A stretch of 64,000 bases of DNA from Pseudomonas turukhanskensis (GCF_027922365.1 NZ_BSFN01000002.1:248001-312000); one strand, 5' to 3'. Counted from the first letter of the stretch, positions 44,548-54,306 are shown. Numbers and translations are program-made. The notes: generated by a model from the letters alone, not told the origin.

Positions 44548-45224
44548 TGGCGCGCGGGCAAGACGATCTGCAACACCGCGGCATAGGCATGACCTCTCAG
44601 CGCACCCGCGAACGGCTGATTCAACGTCTTTATGAAGAAGGCCTTTCCAACGCTGCTGTGCTGGAAGTGATTCGCCGCACTCCCCGTCACCTGTTTGTCG
44701 ATGAAGCCTTTGCGCACCGTGCCTACGAAGACACCGCATTGCCCATCGGCCATAACCAGACCATCTCCCAACCTTATATGGTCGGGCGCATGACCGAGCT
44801 GCTGCTGGCGGCCGGGCCGTTGGACAAGGTGCTGGAGATTGGCACCGGCTCGGGCTACCAGACGGCGGTGTTGTCCCAGCTGGTTGAGCGAGTGTTCTCG
44901 GTCGAGCGTATCCAGGCTCTGCAAGAGCGGGCGAAAGAACGATTGCTGGCACTCAATCTGCGCAACGTGGTCTTTCGTTGGGGCGATGGCTGGGAAGGCT
45001 GGCCGGCGCTGGCCACTTATAACGGCATCATCGTGACCGCCGCTGCCGCCGAGGTGCCGCAGGCCCTGCTGGACCAATTGGCACCGGGCGGGCGCCTGGT
45101 GATTCCAGTGGGTGCCGGCGATGTTCAGCAATTGATGTTGATCGTCCGCGAAGAAAACGGCTTTTCCCGTCACGTGCTCGATGCTGTGCGATTTGTGCCC
45201 CTGCTTAACGGACCCACGGCTTGA
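44547..45224 (+). CDS. pcm: Protein-L-isoaspartate O-methyltransferase
   Basis: 225 aa from ATG 44547. [18 protein letters not shown] and the SAM-binding [14 protein letters not shown] are family motifs. It repairs isoaspartyl residues in aged proteins. Two starts compete: ATG 44547 has GGAGG at 44532-44536 and overlaps the surE stop, whereas ATG 44589 ([10 protein letters not shown]) matches the P. aeruginosa N-terminus but has no ribosome site. The first is favoured. Confidence 0.93.
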   Translation: MARGQDDLQHRGIGMTSQRTRERLIQRLYEEGLSNAAVLEVIRRTPRHLFVDEAFAHRAYEDTALPIGHNQTISQPYMVGRMTELLLAAGPLDKVLEIGTGSGYQTAVLSQLVERVFSVERIQALQERAKERLLALNLRNVVFRWGDGWEGWPALATYNGIIVTAAAAEVPQALLDQLAPGGRLVIPVGAGDVQQLMLIVREENGFSRHVLDAVRFVPLLNGPTA

Positions 45225-45318
45225 GTAGGCCGGTCCTTGGGTCGGGCCGTTGCGGCCAAACTTAGGGTGGGTTTTTGCGATATCAATTTTTCGATTGTCA
45301 CCGGATAGGGAGAGGCGG

Positions 45319-46191
45319 GTGAGTCTCACAGCCATTCAGCAGTGGATTTGCATCGCAGGCGCCAAGCGTCTGGTGAGTGGCTTGCTCCTTTGCGTGTTAC
45401 TGGTCGGTTGCAGCAGTACCCCGAAGGGCGGGGTAAAGGTGGTAGACCGTACCACCGGCGGTAGCACCACCAGCAGCGCTACCACGCCACAGCGGCCGGC
45501 CACCACCACTGGCCAGTACCGCGTGCAACGCAGCGACACCCTGTATTCGATTGCCTTCCGGTTTGGCTGGGATTGGCGTGCGCTGGCGGCCAGTAACAAC
45601 ATTCCGGCGCCTTACACCATCAAGGTTGGCCAGGTTATTCGCTTCGACGGCGGCCGCGCTCCCACCGTCGTGAAAGCTCCCATTGCCACTGCCAATAACG
45701 GCGCCAAACCACCGCTGGTGGTTGTGCCGACCAACACCGTTCCGGTCATCGCCAGGCCGGCGCAACCCCCGGTTGCCACCACGCCGGCGACCACGCCAGT
45801 GCAGGTGGTGAGTCGTTCTGCTACAGGTTGGGCGTGGCCGACGAAAGGCGCTTTGATTGGCAAATTCTCCTCAAACGGTAGTTTGAATAAAGGCATTGAT
45901 ATAGCCGGGGAATTGGGCCAGCCTGTTTTAGCCGCGTCGGATGGTTCTGTTGTGTACGCCGGAAGTGGATTACGGGGCTACGGCGAATTAGTGATCATCA
46001 AACACAGCGATACCTACGTAAGTGCTTACGGTCACAACCGCAAGTTGTTGGTACGGGAGGGGCAACAAGTCAAGGTTGGGCAGACGATTGCCGAAATGGG
46101 TTCCACCGGTACTGATCAGGTGAAACTCCACTTTGAAATTCGCAGGCAAGGTAAACCTGTGGATCCGCTGCAATTTTTGCCCGCACGTTGA
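45319..46191 (+). CDS. nlpD: NlpD-like lipoprotein, LysM plus degenerate M23 domain
   Basis: 290 aa. The signal has lipobox LLVGC (Cys near residue 33). A LysM domain at about residues 57-105 (YRVQRSDTLYSIAFRFGW) binds peptidoglycan. A C-terminal M23/LytM domain covers about 180-285. Zinc ligands appear lost: LNKGIDIAG has Asn where the first His is expected, and KLHFEIR keeps only one His of HxH. That fits an amidase activator, not a hydrolase. GTG 45319 was chosen as it begins SLTAIQQ, close to Pseudomonas homologues. The rpoS promoter lies inside this gene. Confidence 0.92.
   Translation: MSLTAIQQWICIAGAKRLVSGLLLCVLLVGCSSTPKGGVKVVDRTTGGSTTSSATTPQRPATTTGQYRVQRSDTLYSIAFRFGWDWRALAASNNIPAPYTIKVGQVIRFDGGRAPTVVKAPIATANNGAKPPLVVVPTNTVPVIARPAQPPVATTPATTPVQVVSRSATGWAWPTKGALIGKFSSNGSLNKGIDIAGELGQPVLAASDGSVVYAGSGLRGYGELVIIKHSDTYVSAYGHNRKLLVREGQQVKVGQTIAEMGSTGTDQVKLHFEIRRQGKPVDPLQFLPAR
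45872..45905 (+). promoter_or_regulatory. PsrA-like operator and rpoS promoter inside nlpD
   Basis: CAAACGGTAGTTTG at 45872-45885 is a perfect palindrome matching the PsrA consensus (G/C)AAAC-N2-4-GTTT(G/C). TATAGC at 45900-45905 is a candidate -10, giving a start near 45912, about 385 nt before the rpoS ATG. In P. aeruginosa and P. putida rpoS is transcribed from within nlpD, some 370 nt upstream, and activated by PsrA. The assignment is by motif and position. Confidence 0.68.
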
Positions 46192-46296
46192 TCGGTTGTC
46201 AGCCCGCTCCAGCCACGTAGGCCGGACGGGCTCAGGGATTGCCAAGGAATAAGGTGATGCCAGGGCTTATGTCGAACTCAGCAAGGGATAAGAACA

Positions 46297-47304
46297 ATGG
46301 CACTCAACAAAGAAGCGCCGGAGTTTGACTTGGATGATGACCTGCTCCTGATTGAGCCAGGCATTGTTCTGGACGACGTGCTCAATGACGAGTCGGAAGT
46401 TCCGGCTACCAAGCGCACCAAGGCCAAGCACTCCACTGCGGTCAAGCAACACAAGTACATCGACTACACCCGGGCGCTAGACGCCACTCAGCTTTACCTC
46501 AACGAAATCGGTTTCTCCCCTCTGCTTACTCCTGAAGAAGAAGTCCATTTTGCGCGTCTGGCGCAGAAGGGCGACCCTGCGGGCCGTAAACGCATGATCG
46601 AGAGCAACCTGCGGCTGGTGGTGAAAATTGCCAGGCGCTACGTCAATCGGGGTCTGTCCCTGTTGGACCTGATTGAAGAGGGTAACCTGGGGTTGATCCG
46701 TGCCGTCGAGAAGTTCGACCCGGAACGCGGTTTCCGGTTCTCCACCTACGCAACCTGGTGGATTCGGCAAACCATCGAACGCGCGATCATGAACCAGACG
46801 CGCACCATTCGCTTACCTATTCATGTGGTCAAGGAACTCAACGTCTACCTGCGCGCCGCGCGGGAACTGACGCAGAAACTCGACCATGAACCGTCGGCCG
46901 AGGAAATCGCCAACCTGTTGGAAAAACCCGTCGGTGAGGTCAAGCGCATGCTTGGTCTTAATGAGCGGGTGTCCTCGGTGGACGTGTCCCTGGGGCCGGA
47001 CTCAGACAAAACCCTGCTCGACACCCTGACCGATGACCGCCCGACCGATCCCTGCGAACTGCTGCAGGATGACGATCTGTCGCAAAGCATCGATCAATGG
47101 CTGTCGGAACTCACCGATAAACAGCGTGAGGTGGTTGTGCGGCGCTTCGGCCTGCGTGGCCATGAAAGCTGCACGCTGGAAGAGGTGGGGCAGGAGATCG
47201 GCCTAACCCGTGAGCGTGTGCGGCAAATTCAGGTGGAGGCGCTTAAACGCCTGCGTGAGATCTTGGAGAAGAACGGCCTGTCCAGCGACGCGCTTTTCCA
47301 ATAG
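46297..47304 (+). CDS. rpoS: RNA polymerase sigma factor RpoS
   Basis: 335 aa. Regions in order: 1.2 ([16 protein letters not shown]), 2.1-2.4 ([20 protein letters not shown], then [16 protein letters not shown]), 3, and 4 (TREVRQIQ-type helix seen as [17 protein letters not shown]). It directs the general stress and stationary-phase response. ATG 46297 follows AAGGGATAAG. Terminator at 47324; rsmZ downstream. Confidence 0.98.
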   Translation: MALNKEAPEFDLDDDLLLIEPGIVLDDVLNDESEVPATKRTKAKHSTAVKQHKYIDYTRALDATQLYLNEIGFSPLLTPEEEVHFARLAQKGDPAGRKRMIESNLRLVVKIARRYVNRGLSLLDLIEEGNLGLIRAVEKFDPERGFRFSTYATWWIRQTIERAIMNQTRTIRLPIHVVKELNVYLRAARELTQKLDHEPSAEEIANLLEKPVGEVKRMLGLNERVSSVDVSLGPDSDKTLLDTLTDDRPTDPCELLQDDDLSQSIDQWLSELTDKQREVVVRRFGLRGHESCTLEEVGQEIGLTRERVRQIQVEALKRLREILEKNGLSSDALFQ

Positions 47305-47323
47305 CCCACTCGCTGCAAACAAG

Positions 47324-47345
47324 AACCCGGCTCCGGCCGGGTTTT
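47324..47345 (+). terminator. Intrinsic terminator after rpoS
   Basis: AACCCGG (47324-47330) pairs with CCGGGTT (47337-47343), followed by a short T-run. It ends the nlpD-rpoS transcript before the rsmZ control region. Confidence 0.85.
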
Positions 47346-47375
47346 GTGCGTATGGCTTCTTACAAAACTAGTCTG

Positions 47376-47393
47376 TGTAAGAGATTGCTTACA
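47376..47393 (+). promoter_or_regulatory. GacA upstream activating sequence of rsmZ
   Basis: TGTAAGAGATTGCTTACA is an exact match to the GacA box TGTAAG-N6-CTTACA. It lies about 190 bp before the inferred rsmZ start, in an AT-rich stretch, as described for rsmZ in other pseudomonads. Confidence 0.9.
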
Positions 47394-47531
47394 AAGCGTG
47401 TAAGCGATACGAGCAATGATAAGCCGGCGTTACACCTTTTTCGCCGTTTCGGTTTCTATAACTAGTTGAATATTAAGGAATAAAAGTTTTTGTATAGATG
47501 ATATTGGATGTCTTTTAGTCGATTTCGCGAG

Positions 47532-47559
47532 TTGAACCCCGCCTGGATATCGCTAATAT
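47532..47559 (+). promoter_or_regulatory. rsmZ core promoter
   Basis: TTGAAC (47532-47537), a 16-bp spacer and TAATAT (47554-47559) place transcription start near 47564-47568, exactly where the first RsmZ stem-loop begins. Dependence on the GacA box upstream is inferred from family knowledge. Confidence 0.7.
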
Positions 47560-47563
47560 CACA

Positions 47564-47699
47564 CCCGTGCTTACGGACTAGCACGGGCTGCCACGGATGT
47601 CGGCCAGGAACATCGAAGGAAACGATTCATCAGGACGATGAGCAGGAAATAGAGGGAATAGGGACGAAAGAGTGGGCGGGTCAAACCGCCCCTTTTTTT
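47564..47699 (+). ncRNA. rsmZ: Small regulatory RNA RsmZ
   Basis: About 135 nt between rpoS and fdxA, the known rsmZ position. Eight GGA motifs are visible. The first hairpin is CCCGTGC/GCACGGG (47564-47587) with ACGGACT in the loop; later loops show GGA in GATGT/ACATC and TCATC/GATGA stems. These titrate the translational repressors RsmA/RsmE (CsrA family). The 3' end is a rho-independent terminator, GGGCGG/CCGCCC with eight T (47674-47700). The 5' end is inferred from promoter and structure; an uncertainty of a few bases remains. Confidence 0.93.
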
Positions 47700-47724
47700 T
47701 GCCTGCCGAAAAGGCGGGCACAAA

Positions 47725-47750
47725 CAAAAGGCCCGCTTGCGGGCCTTTTG
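47725..47750 (-). terminator. Terminator after fdxA (possibly bidirectional)
   Basis: CAAAAGGCCCGC and GCGGGCCTTTTG are perfect 12-bp complements around TT. T-runs exist on both strands, so it can end fdxA transcription and back up the rsmZ terminator. Confidence 0.85.
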
Positions 47751-47828
47751 TCTTTATCACAGTTTTTGACATCTGGTGGCTGGAGGCGCCTCGTAGGACG
47801 CCTTCTCAGGCCGCTGCAATACCGGTGC

Positions 47829-48152
47829 TTAACGCTCCAGGAATTCCAGCTTGTTTTTCTTGCCGTCCCACTCTTCAGCGTCGGGCAGGGCATCTTTGCG
47901 CTCGGTGATGTTGGGCCAGATTTCTGCAAGGTCAGTGTTCAGGGCAATGAACTCCTGCATGTTTTCTGGCACTTCATCTTCCGAGAAGATGGCTTGGGCC
48001 GGGCATTCTGGTTCGCACAGGGCGCAGTCAATGCACTCGTCCGGGTGGATCACCAAAAAGTTCGGGCCTTCGTAGAAGCAGTCCACCGGACAGACTTCTA
48101 CGCAGTCGGTGTACTTGCACTTGATGCAGTTGTCGGTGACGACGAAGGTCAT
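47829..48152 (-). CDS. fdxA: Ferredoxin FdxA, 7Fe-8S type
   Basis: 107 aa. Cluster ligands are in [19 protein letters not shown] (irregular spacing that makes a [3Fe-4S] site) and [13 protein letters not shown] ([4Fe-4S]). The acidic C-terminal extension is typical of the Azotobacter ferredoxin I class. It is an electron carrier whose partner is not evident; fpr at 61377 encodes a ferredoxin reductase. ATG 48152 has GGAGAG upstream on the minus strand. Confidence 0.96.
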   Translation of the reverse strand: MTFVVTDNCIKCKYTDCVEVCPVDCFYEGPNFLVIHPDECIDCALCEPECPAQAIFSEDEVPENMQEFIALNTDLAEIWPNITERKDALPDAEEWDGKKNKLEFLER

Positions 48153-48294
48153 TTCTAATTCTCTCCTCAGGCGGCTGGGGAGCCCTGTTCAGAAATCGGG
48201 CCCCTCGGCTCGGGAAACGTGAGCGCCTGTCCAGGCTAATAGACAGCCGCTTTCCCAAAGCGCGCGGGATTCTAACAGCTTGTGCGCCAAGGCG

Positions 48295-50862
48295 TTAGAT
48301 GCGTGCTTTCAATGTATATAACAGTTCGAGGGCGCGGCGCGGAGTTAGATCATCGGGATTGATCCGACCCAATTCCTCAATCACCGGGTGCGGGGCGCTG
48401 GCAAACAGGTCGCTTTGCATAGGCAGCGACGGCTTGCCCGGCTCGCTACGCGGCTGTTCATGGGGCAATGCGGTGGTTTCCAGGCGCGCCAGATGCTCCT
48501 TGGCGCGCACAATTACATCGCCCGGCACACCGGCCAACTGCGCCACCGCCAGGCCATAACTCTGGCTCGCCGGGCCCGGCAAAACGTGGTGCAAAAACAC
48601 GATACGTTCGTTGTGCTCGGTGGCATTGAGGTGCACGTTGGCGACGATCGGTTCACTTTCCGGCAGTACGGTCAGCTCGAAATAGTGGGTGGCGAACAGG
48701 GTGTAGGCGCGCAGACGGGCCAAGTGCTCCGCCGCCGCCCAGGCCAGCGACAGGCCATCGAAGGTACTGGTGCCGCGCCCGACTTCGTCCATCAGCACCA
48801 GGCTGCGCTCGGTGGCGTTGTGCAGAATATTGGCGGTTTCGCTCATCTCCACCATAAAGGTCGAACGGCCACCGGCCAGGTCATCGCTGGAACCGATACG
48901 GGTAAAGATGCGGTCCACCAGCGACAGCTCGCAGCTGGCCGCCGGTACAAAGCTGCCGATATGGGCCAGCAGCACGATCAACGCGGTCTGGCGCATGTAG
49001 GTGGACTTACCGCCCATGTTCGGACCGGTGATCACCAGCATCCGCGTGTTGTCGTCCAGGTTCAGGTCATTGGCCACGAACGGCGTGGTCAGTACCTGCT
49101 CCACCACCGGGTGGCGGCCCTGGCTGATGCGCATGCACGGCTCATCCACAAAGCGCGGGCGGTTGAGGTCCAGGGTCAGCGCGCGTTCGGCCAGGTTGCT
49201 CAGTACATCGAGCTCCGCCAGGGCGCCGGCGCTGTCCTGCAGCGGGCCAAGGTGGCCGATCAGGCGTTCCAGCAGCTCGTCATACAGCATCTTTTCGCGG
49301 GCCAGGGCGCGGCTTTTCGCCGACAGCGCCTTGTCCTCGAACTCTTTGAGTTCCGGCGTAATAAAACGCTCAGCGCCTTTGAGGGTTTGCCGGCGGATGT
49401 AATCGGCCGGCGCCGACTCGGCCTGCTTGCTCGGCAGCTCGATGAAATAGCCGTGGATGCGGTTGTAGCCGACCTTGAGATTGGCCAGCCCGGTGCGCGC
49501 TTTCTCACGCGTTTCCAGATCCATCAGGTACTGCCCGGCGTTTTCGCTGAGCGATTGCAGTTCATCCAGCTCAGCGTCGTAACCGGTTTTCAGCACGCCG
49601 CCATCGCGGATCACCGCCGGCGGGTTATCGATAATCGCGCGAGCAAGCAGCTCGGCCAGTTCCGGGTACGTGCTGACGGTGCCAGCCAGGGTTTGCAGGT
49701 GCGGGCTTTCCAGATTGGCCATGGCCATCTGCAAGTCCGGCAGCGCGGCCAGGGCATCACGCAGGCGCGCCAGGTCGCGAGGACGGGCATTGCGCAGGCC
49801 GATACGGGCAAGGATGCGTTCCACGTCGCCGATTTCTTTCAATTGCGGCTGCAGATTCTCGAAACGGTAGCGCTCCAGCAGGCAGGCAATGGATTCCTGG
49901 CGGGCATCCAACACGCTGCGCTGGCGCAACGGGCGGTTCAGCCAGCGGGTCAGCAGGCGGCTGCCCATGGCGGTCTGGCAACGGTCGACCACCGATTGCA
50001 GGGTGTTGTCGCGGCCACCAGCGAGGTTGGTATCCAACTCCAGGTTGCGGCGGCTGGCGCCGTCGAGAATCACCGTGTCGTCGATACGCTCGTGGCGCAG
50101 GCTGCGCAGATGCGGCAGGGCAGTGCGCTGCGTTTCCTTGGCGTACGCCAGCAAGCAGCCGGCGGCGCCGATGGCCAACGTCAGGGCTTCGCAGCCGAAG
50201 CCCTTCAAATCCTGGGTAGCGAATTGCTGGCAGAGGCTCTTGTGCGCCGAGTCGCGTTCGAAATCCCACGGCGCGCGACGGCGTGAGCCACGGCGTTTTT
50301 CCGCCGGCAGGCCTTGTGGCCAATCATCGGGAATTAGCAGTTCAACCGGATTCAGGCGCTCGAGTTCAGCTAGCAGGTTTTCCCAGCCGGCAATTTCCAG
50401 CACGCTAAAGCGGCCGCTGGTGATGTCCAGCACAGCCAGGCCGAACAGGCGCTCATCACCGAGCACCGCGGCCAGCAGGTTGTCGCGACGCTCATCAAGC
50501 AACGCTTCATCACTGACCGTGCCTGGCGTAATGATGCGCACCACCTGGCGTTCCACCGGGCCTTTGCTGGTGGCCGGGTCGCCGATCTGCTCACAGATAA
50601 CGACCGACTCGCCCAGCTTCACCAGCTTGGCCAGGTAACCTTCGGCGGCGTGGTAGGGAATGCCGCACATGGGAATGGCCATGCCGGCAGACTGGCCGCG
50701 CGCGGTCAGGGTGATGTCCAAAAGCTTGGCGGCTTTCTTGGCGTCTTCATAGAAAATCTCGTAGAAGTCGCCCATGCGGTAGAACATCAACTGGTCGGGA
50801 TGCTGATTTTTCAGCCGCCAGTACTGCTGCATCATCGGTGTGTGTGCGGAGAGATCGCTCAT
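48295..50862 (-). CDS. mutS: DNA mismatch repair protein MutS
   Basis: 855 aa. The mismatch-contacting FYEIFYEDA (Phe-x-Glu) is near residue 30, the Walker A loop [13 protein letters not shown] is near 615, and [12 protein letters not shown] is the Walker B/signature region. It recognises mismatches and recruits MutL. The start is ATG 50862 ([11 protein letters not shown]); the reading to 51045 runs through the divergent pncC gene and was rejected. Confidence 0.97.
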   Translation of the reverse strand: MSDLSAHTPMMQQYWRLKNQHPDQLMFYRMGDFYEIFYEDAKKAAKLLDITLTARGQSAGMAIPMCGIPYHAAEGYLAKLVKLGESVVICEQIGDPATSKGPVERQVVRIITPGTVSDEALLDERRDNLLAAVLGDERLFGLAVLDITSGRFSVLEIAGWENLLAELERLNPVELLIPDDWPQGLPAEKRRGSRRRAPWDFERDSAHKSLCQQFATQDLKGFGCEALTLAIGAAGCLLAYAKETQRTALPHLRSLRHERIDDTVILDGASRRNLELDTNLAGGRDNTLQSVVDRCQTAMGSRLLTRWLNRPLRQRSVLDARQESIACLLERYRFENLQPQLKEIGDVERILARIGLRNARPRDLARLRDALAALPDLQMAMANLESPHLQTLAGTVSTYPELAELLARAIIDNPPAVIRDGGVLKTGYDAELDELQSLSENAGQYLMDLETREKARTGLANLKVGYNRIHGYFIELPSKQAESAPADYIRRQTLKGAERFITPELKEFEDKALSAKSRALAREKMLYDELLERLIGHLGPLQDSAGALAELDVLSNLAERALTLDLNRPRFVDEPCMRISQGRHPVVEQVLTTPFVANDLNLDDNTRMLVITGPNMGGKSTYMRQTALIVLLAHIGSFVPAASCELSLVDRIFTRIGSSDDLAGGRSTFMVEMSETANILHNATERSLVLMDEVGRGTSTFDGLSLAWAAAEHLARLRAYTLFATHYFELTVLPESEPIVANVHLNATEHNERIVFLHHVLPGPASQSYGLAVAQLAGVPGDVIVRAKEHLARLETTALPHEQPRSEPGKPSLPMQSDLFASAPHPVIEELGRINPDDLTPRRALELLYTLKARI

Positions 50863-50932
50863 TCCCAAGCCTTGCGCGCAAAAGGCGCTAGTGTACGGTA
50901 CCCCGTCATCCTCTTTAAGCCCGGAGATAGCC

Positions 50933-51433
50933 TTGGACGCGATTACCCAACTGGCCGCGCAACTCGGCCAGGATTTACGCGCGCTGGCCGCGCAAGTGAC
51001 CACCGCCGAATCCTGTACCGGCGGCGGCATTGCCGAGGCCATCACCCGTATTCCCGGCAGTTCTGCCTGGTTCGAAGCGGGTTATGTCACCTATTCCAAT
51101 GCGCAGAAAACTCGTCAGCTCGACGTGCCGGCACCCTTGTTCACTTCGGTAGGGGCGGTGAGCCGTGACGTAGTTGAAGCGATGGCGCGCGGCGCACAAC
51201 AGAAAAGTACAGCGCGCTTTTCCGTAGCGGTCAGCGGCGTTGCCGGCCCGGACGGCGGTTCGGCTGATAAACCTGTAGGCACTGTCTGGTTCGCCTGGGC
51301 CGACGCCGACCAGCTCTTCACGGGCAAGCGCCTGTTTGCCGGGGACCGCGACGCAGTACGGCGACAAACGGTGGAAGCCGCGCTGGTCGGGCTGATCCGA
51401 CTAGCTGCAGGAGAAAATCCAGTTCAGGGGTAG
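50933..51433 (+). CDS. pncC: CinA C-terminal-domain protein, nicotinamide-nucleotide amidase PncC
   Basis: 166 aa, a stand-alone CinA-C domain. [23 protein letters not shown] and [19 protein letters not shown] are shown as the short motifs [15 protein letters not shown] and SGVAGPDGG. It deamidates NMN to NaMN in NAD salvage. TTG 50933 is the start: GGAGA at 50922-50926 precedes it, and no ATG lies near. recA follows 85 bp downstream behind a LexA-type box. Confidence 0.88.
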   Translation: MDAITQLAAQLGQDLRALAAQVTTAESCTGGGIAEAITRIPGSSAWFEAGYVTYSNAQKTRQLDVPAPLFTSVGAVSRDVVEAMARGAQQKSTARFSVAVSGVAGPDGGSADKPVGTVWFAWADADQLFTGKRLFAGDRDAVRRQTVEAALVGLIRLAAGENPVQG

Positions 51434-51460
51434 GCGCTCGACTTGCGCTGTGGAATAATA

Positions 51461-51476
51461 CTGGCTACTTATACAG
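51461..51476 (+). promoter_or_regulatory. LexA (SOS) box of recA
   Basis: CTGGCTACTTATACAG fits CTG-N10-CAG; the right half TATACAG is the full consensus, the left half is weaker. It lies 42 bp before the recA start, where a LexA site is expected in gammaproteobacteria. Confidence 0.75.
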
Positions 51477-51518
51477 TTGTTAGCGGCCGCTAGGCCCTCT
51501 TGATCACGTGAGGATTCA

Positions 51519-52577
51519 ATGGACGAGAATAAGAAGCGCGCCTTGGCTGCAGCCCTGGGTCAAATCGAAAAACAATTCGGTAAAGGCGCAGTCATGCGCA
51601 TGGGCGACCACGAGCGCCAGGCCATTCCGTCGATCTCCACCGGCTCGCTGGGCCTGGATATCGCCCTTGGCATCGGCGGCCTGCCGCGCGGCCGTATCGT
51701 TGAAATCTACGGCCCGGAATCTTCGGGTAAAACCACCCTTACTCTTTCTGTGATTGCTGAAGCTCAGCGCATGGGTGCTACCTGCGCCTTCGTCGATGCC
51801 GAACACGCACTCGACCCGGACTACGCCGGCAAGCTGGGCGTCAATGTCGACGACCTGCTGGTTTCCCAGCCGGACACCGGCGAGCAAGCGCTGGAAATCA
51901 CCGACATGCTGGTGCGCTCCAACGCCATCGACGTGATCATCGTAGACTCCGTAGCCGCTCTGGTGCCCAAAGCGGAAATCGAAGGCGAGATGGGTGACAT
52001 GCACGTCGGCCTGCAAGCCCGTTTGATGTCGCAAGCGCTGCGTAAAATCACCGGCAACATCAAGAACGCCAACTGCCTGGTTATCTTCATCAACCAGATC
52101 CGCATGAAAATCGGCGTGATGTTCGGCAGCCCGGAAACCACCACCGGTGGTAACGCGCTGAAGTTCTACGCTTCCGTGCGTCTGGATATCCGCCGTACCG
52201 GCGCGGTGAAAGAAGGCGACGAAGTGGTGGGCAGCGAAACCCGCGTGAAAGTCGTGAAAAACAAGGTGGCACCGCCATTCCGTCAGGCTGAATTCCAGAT
52301 CCTGTACGGCAAGGGCATTTACCGTAACGGCGAAATCATCGACCTGGGCGTGCAACTCGGTCTGCTGGAAAAATCCGGCGCCTGGTACAGCTACCAGGGC
52401 AACAAGATCGGTCAGGGCAAGGCCAATTCGGCCAAGTACCTGGAAGACAACCCTGAAGTGGCAAAAACCATCGAGAAGCTGATTCGCGATCAGTTGCTGA
52501 TGGCCGGTAAAGACGCTGCTGCAGCCGCTGCCGCTGCCGCTGTGAACAATACCGAAGACGACCTGGCTGACGCCTGA
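51519..52577 (+). CDS. recA: Recombinase RecA
   Basis: 352 aa. The Walker A loop [12 protein letters not shown] is near residue 66, [10 protein letters not shown] is Walker B, and the DNA-binding loops lie around [20 protein letters not shown] (core: INQIRMKIG). An Ala-rich stretch precedes the acidic tail. It catalyses strand exchange and LexA self-cleavage. ATG 51519 follows GTGAGGATTCA. recX lies 8 bp after the stop. Confidence 0.98.
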   Translation: MDENKKRALAAALGQIEKQFGKGAVMRMGDHERQAIPSISTGSLGLDIALGIGGLPRGRIVEIYGPESSGKTTLTLSVIAEAQRMGATCAFVDAEHALDPDYAGKLGVNVDDLLVSQPDTGEQALEITDMLVRSNAIDVIIVDSVAALVPKAEIEGEMGDMHVGLQARLMSQALRKITGNIKNANCLVIFINQIRMKIGVMFGSPETTTGGNALKFYASVRLDIRRTGAVKEGDEVVGSETRVKVVKNKVAPPFRQAEFQILYGKGIYRNGEIIDLGVQLGLLEKSGAWYSYQGNKIGQGKANSAKYLEDNPEVAKTIEKLIRDQLLMAGKDAAAAAAAAAVNNTEDDLADA

Positions 52578-52585
52578 GTCCTGCC

Positions 52586-53047
52586 ATGTCCGTTGTACTC
52601 GACAGCCCTGCCGCAGTACGACGGACAGCCATGGATTTGCTCGCACGCCGCGAACACGGGCGTGTCGAGCTAACCCGCAAATTGCGCCAACGCGGCGCGA
52701 CGCCTGAATTGATCGAACCGGAACTCGATCGTTTAACGCAAGAGGGCCTGTTGTCCGAAGCCCGCTACCTCGAAAGCTTTGTTTCCTACCGTGCCCGCTC
52801 CGGGTATGGGCCAGTGCGCATTCGGGAAGAACTCGGCCAGCGTGGTTTGGCGCGCGCCGATATCGAACAGGCGTTGCGCGAATGCGGTATCGACTGGCGC
52901 GAGCAGATGGCAGAGGTGTGGCGGCGCAAGTTCGGCGAGCAGCCGAACGACGCCCGCGAACGCGCCAAGCAGGGGCGCTTTCTGGCGTATCGCGGTTACT
53001 CCATGGACATGATCAGCCGGCTATTGCGCGGCGAGTTGTACGATTGA
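52586..53047 (+). CDS. recX: RecA regulator RecX
   Basis: 153 aa. Three tandem three-helix modules are visible; [19 protein letters not shown] and [14 protein letters not shown] are typical RecX helices. It inhibits RecA filament extension. It lies 8 bp after recA, so is likely made by read-through from the LexA-controlled promoter. Confidence 0.94.
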   Translation: MSVVLDSPAAVRRTAMDLLARREHGRVELTRKLRQRGATPELIEPELDRLTQEGLLSEARYLESFVSYRARSGYGPVRIREELGQRGLARADIEQALRECGIDWREQMAEVWRRKFGEQPNDARERAKQGRFLAYRGYSMDMISRLLRGELYD

Positions 53048-53084
53048 GTTAACTGGCCATTTCACTCCGCTCCAGGGCCAATGT

Positions 53085-53147
53085 ATCGAGGCTGAACCTC
53101 TCCTACAGGTATTCGAGGTTCCTTGTAGGAGAGGCTTCAGCCTCGAT
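53085..53147. repeat. REP-like inverted pair after recX
   Basis: Arms at 53085-53108 and 53124-53147 are imperfect reverse complements with cores CTCTCCTACA and TGTAGGAGAG. It belongs to the same group as the doublet at 42138-42200 but with GAGG in place of GCGG. Confidence 0.8.
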
Positions 53148-53198
53148 GCTTTTGCGTTTAGAGCAGCTGTTTAAAAACGCCGTTTTCAGGCTCGGCCA

Positions 53199-53221
53199 AT
53201 CGCGGCTGAAGCCGCTCCTAC
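53199..53221. repeat. Single REP copy overlapping the end of the LOG-family gene
   Basis: A copy with the GGCTGAAGCCGCTCCTAC core, matching the left arm at 42138. Its last bases overlap the stop end of the convergent LOG-family gene. With 53085-53147 it fills the 170-bp gap. Confidence 0.75.
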
Positions 53222-54306
53222 GGAGACGATGGGGCTGCCCAGTTCTCTGGCGTATTAAGAAAGTCATACAACTCCCGCAGCCGCCCATATTCCCGCCCTC
53301 GAAAGGCAAACGCCAAGCGGCTCAAGTGAGCCAGCTCGGGCTCATCCCCTTCGCTTTCAAACGCACCTGCCTGCTGTACGAAGCCACCGCTTTTGCACAG
53401 GTCGGCAAACAGCTCGGGCAATTGCGCCAAGGCTTCGCTGCTCAGCGCATGATGCAAGCGCACCACAAACCGCTCTTTCAACCAGCGGCCGGAGTGGTAG
53501 TTGCCGTAGAAACGGGTGATCTGTTCCACCGCCTCTTCAGCTCCGTGGGCCAATGTCAGCAGCTTCATATCGCTGGGCAGAATGTAGCCGTTGCCTTCCA
53601 GCTGTTTGTGGATAAATGACAGCGCATCCAGCCAAAAACTGCCGTCGGGCTCATCCAGCAATACCACCGGTACCAGCGGGCTTTTGCCGGTCTGGATCAG
53701 GGTGAGCACTTCCAGCGCTTCATCCAGCGTGCCGAAGCCGCCGGGGCAGAGCACCAGGGCGTCGGCTTCTTTGACGAAGAACAGTTTGCGCAGGAAGAAG
53801 AATTTGAATGACAGCAGATTCGCGCTGCCTTGCAGGGTGGCGTTGGCACTTTGCTCGAAGGGCAGGGCGATGTTCAGCCCCAGGCTGTGTTCCAACCCGG
53901 CTCCTTCATGGGCCGCGGCCATGATGCCGCCGCCGGCGCCGGTAATGGCCATGAGTTCATTACGCGCCAACACGGCGCCAAGTTCTTTGGCCAATTGGTA
54001 GATGGGGTGGTTGACCGGCGTGCGCGCGGAACCGAAGACGGTGACCTTGCGTCGGCGCTTGAACTGCTCCAGTACGCTGAAGGCATGCTCCATCTCGCGC
54101 AGCGTTTGCAGCATGATTTTCGCGTCCCAGCGATTGCGATCGGCCTGGGCCATGCGAATCACGGTGGACAGCATGTCGCGATAGAGCGGCAGGTTGAGGC
54201 TGGTGTCTTGTGTGGCGAGGGCGAGAAGTTCGTCGACCTTGGCCGCGAGGTCGGTGCCACTGGTTTGAACGTGGCGGTTCAGGTAATCGTCCGGTTCGAA
54301 AGGCAT
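53218..54306 (-). CDS. LOG/TIGR00730-family Rossmann-fold protein, long form
   Basis: 362 aa. The family signature PGGFGTLDE near residue 210 and the dinucleotide-type loop ITGAGGGIMAAAHEGA near 120 identify the LOG (cytokinin riboside monophosphate phosphoribohydrolase) superfamily. This copy has an N-terminal helical extension of about 85 residues and a C-terminal extension not present in short LOG proteins. It could be a nucleotide 5'-monophosphate nucleosidase (PpnN-like); the true substrate is unknown. Convergent with recX. Confidence 0.82.
   Translation of the reverse strand: MPFEPDDYLNRHVQTSGTDLAAKVDELLALATQDTSLNLPLYRDMLSTVIRMAQADRNRWDAKIMLQTLREMEHAFSVLEQFKRRRKVTVFGSARTPVNHPIYQLAKELGAVLARNELMAITGAGGGIMAAAHEGAGLEHSLGLNIALPFEQSANATLQGSANLLSFKFFFLRKLFFVKEADALVLCPGGFGTLDEALEVLTLIQTGKSPLVPVVLLDEPDGSFWLDALSFIHKQLEGNGYILPSDMKLLTLAHGAEEAVEQITRFYGNYHSGRWLKERFVVRLHHALSSEALAQLPELFADLCKSGGFVQQAGAFESEGDEPELAHLSRLAFAFRGREYGRLRELYDFLNTPENWAAPSSP

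Noticed and set aside
47508..48158. 216-codon open frame on the plus strand after rpoS
   Set aside because: It covers rsmZ, its terminator and the antisense of fdxA; no protein motif is seen.
50863..51045. 61-residue N-terminal extension of mutS
   Set aside because: It is antisense to pncC, and MutS homologues begin at MSDLSAHTP.
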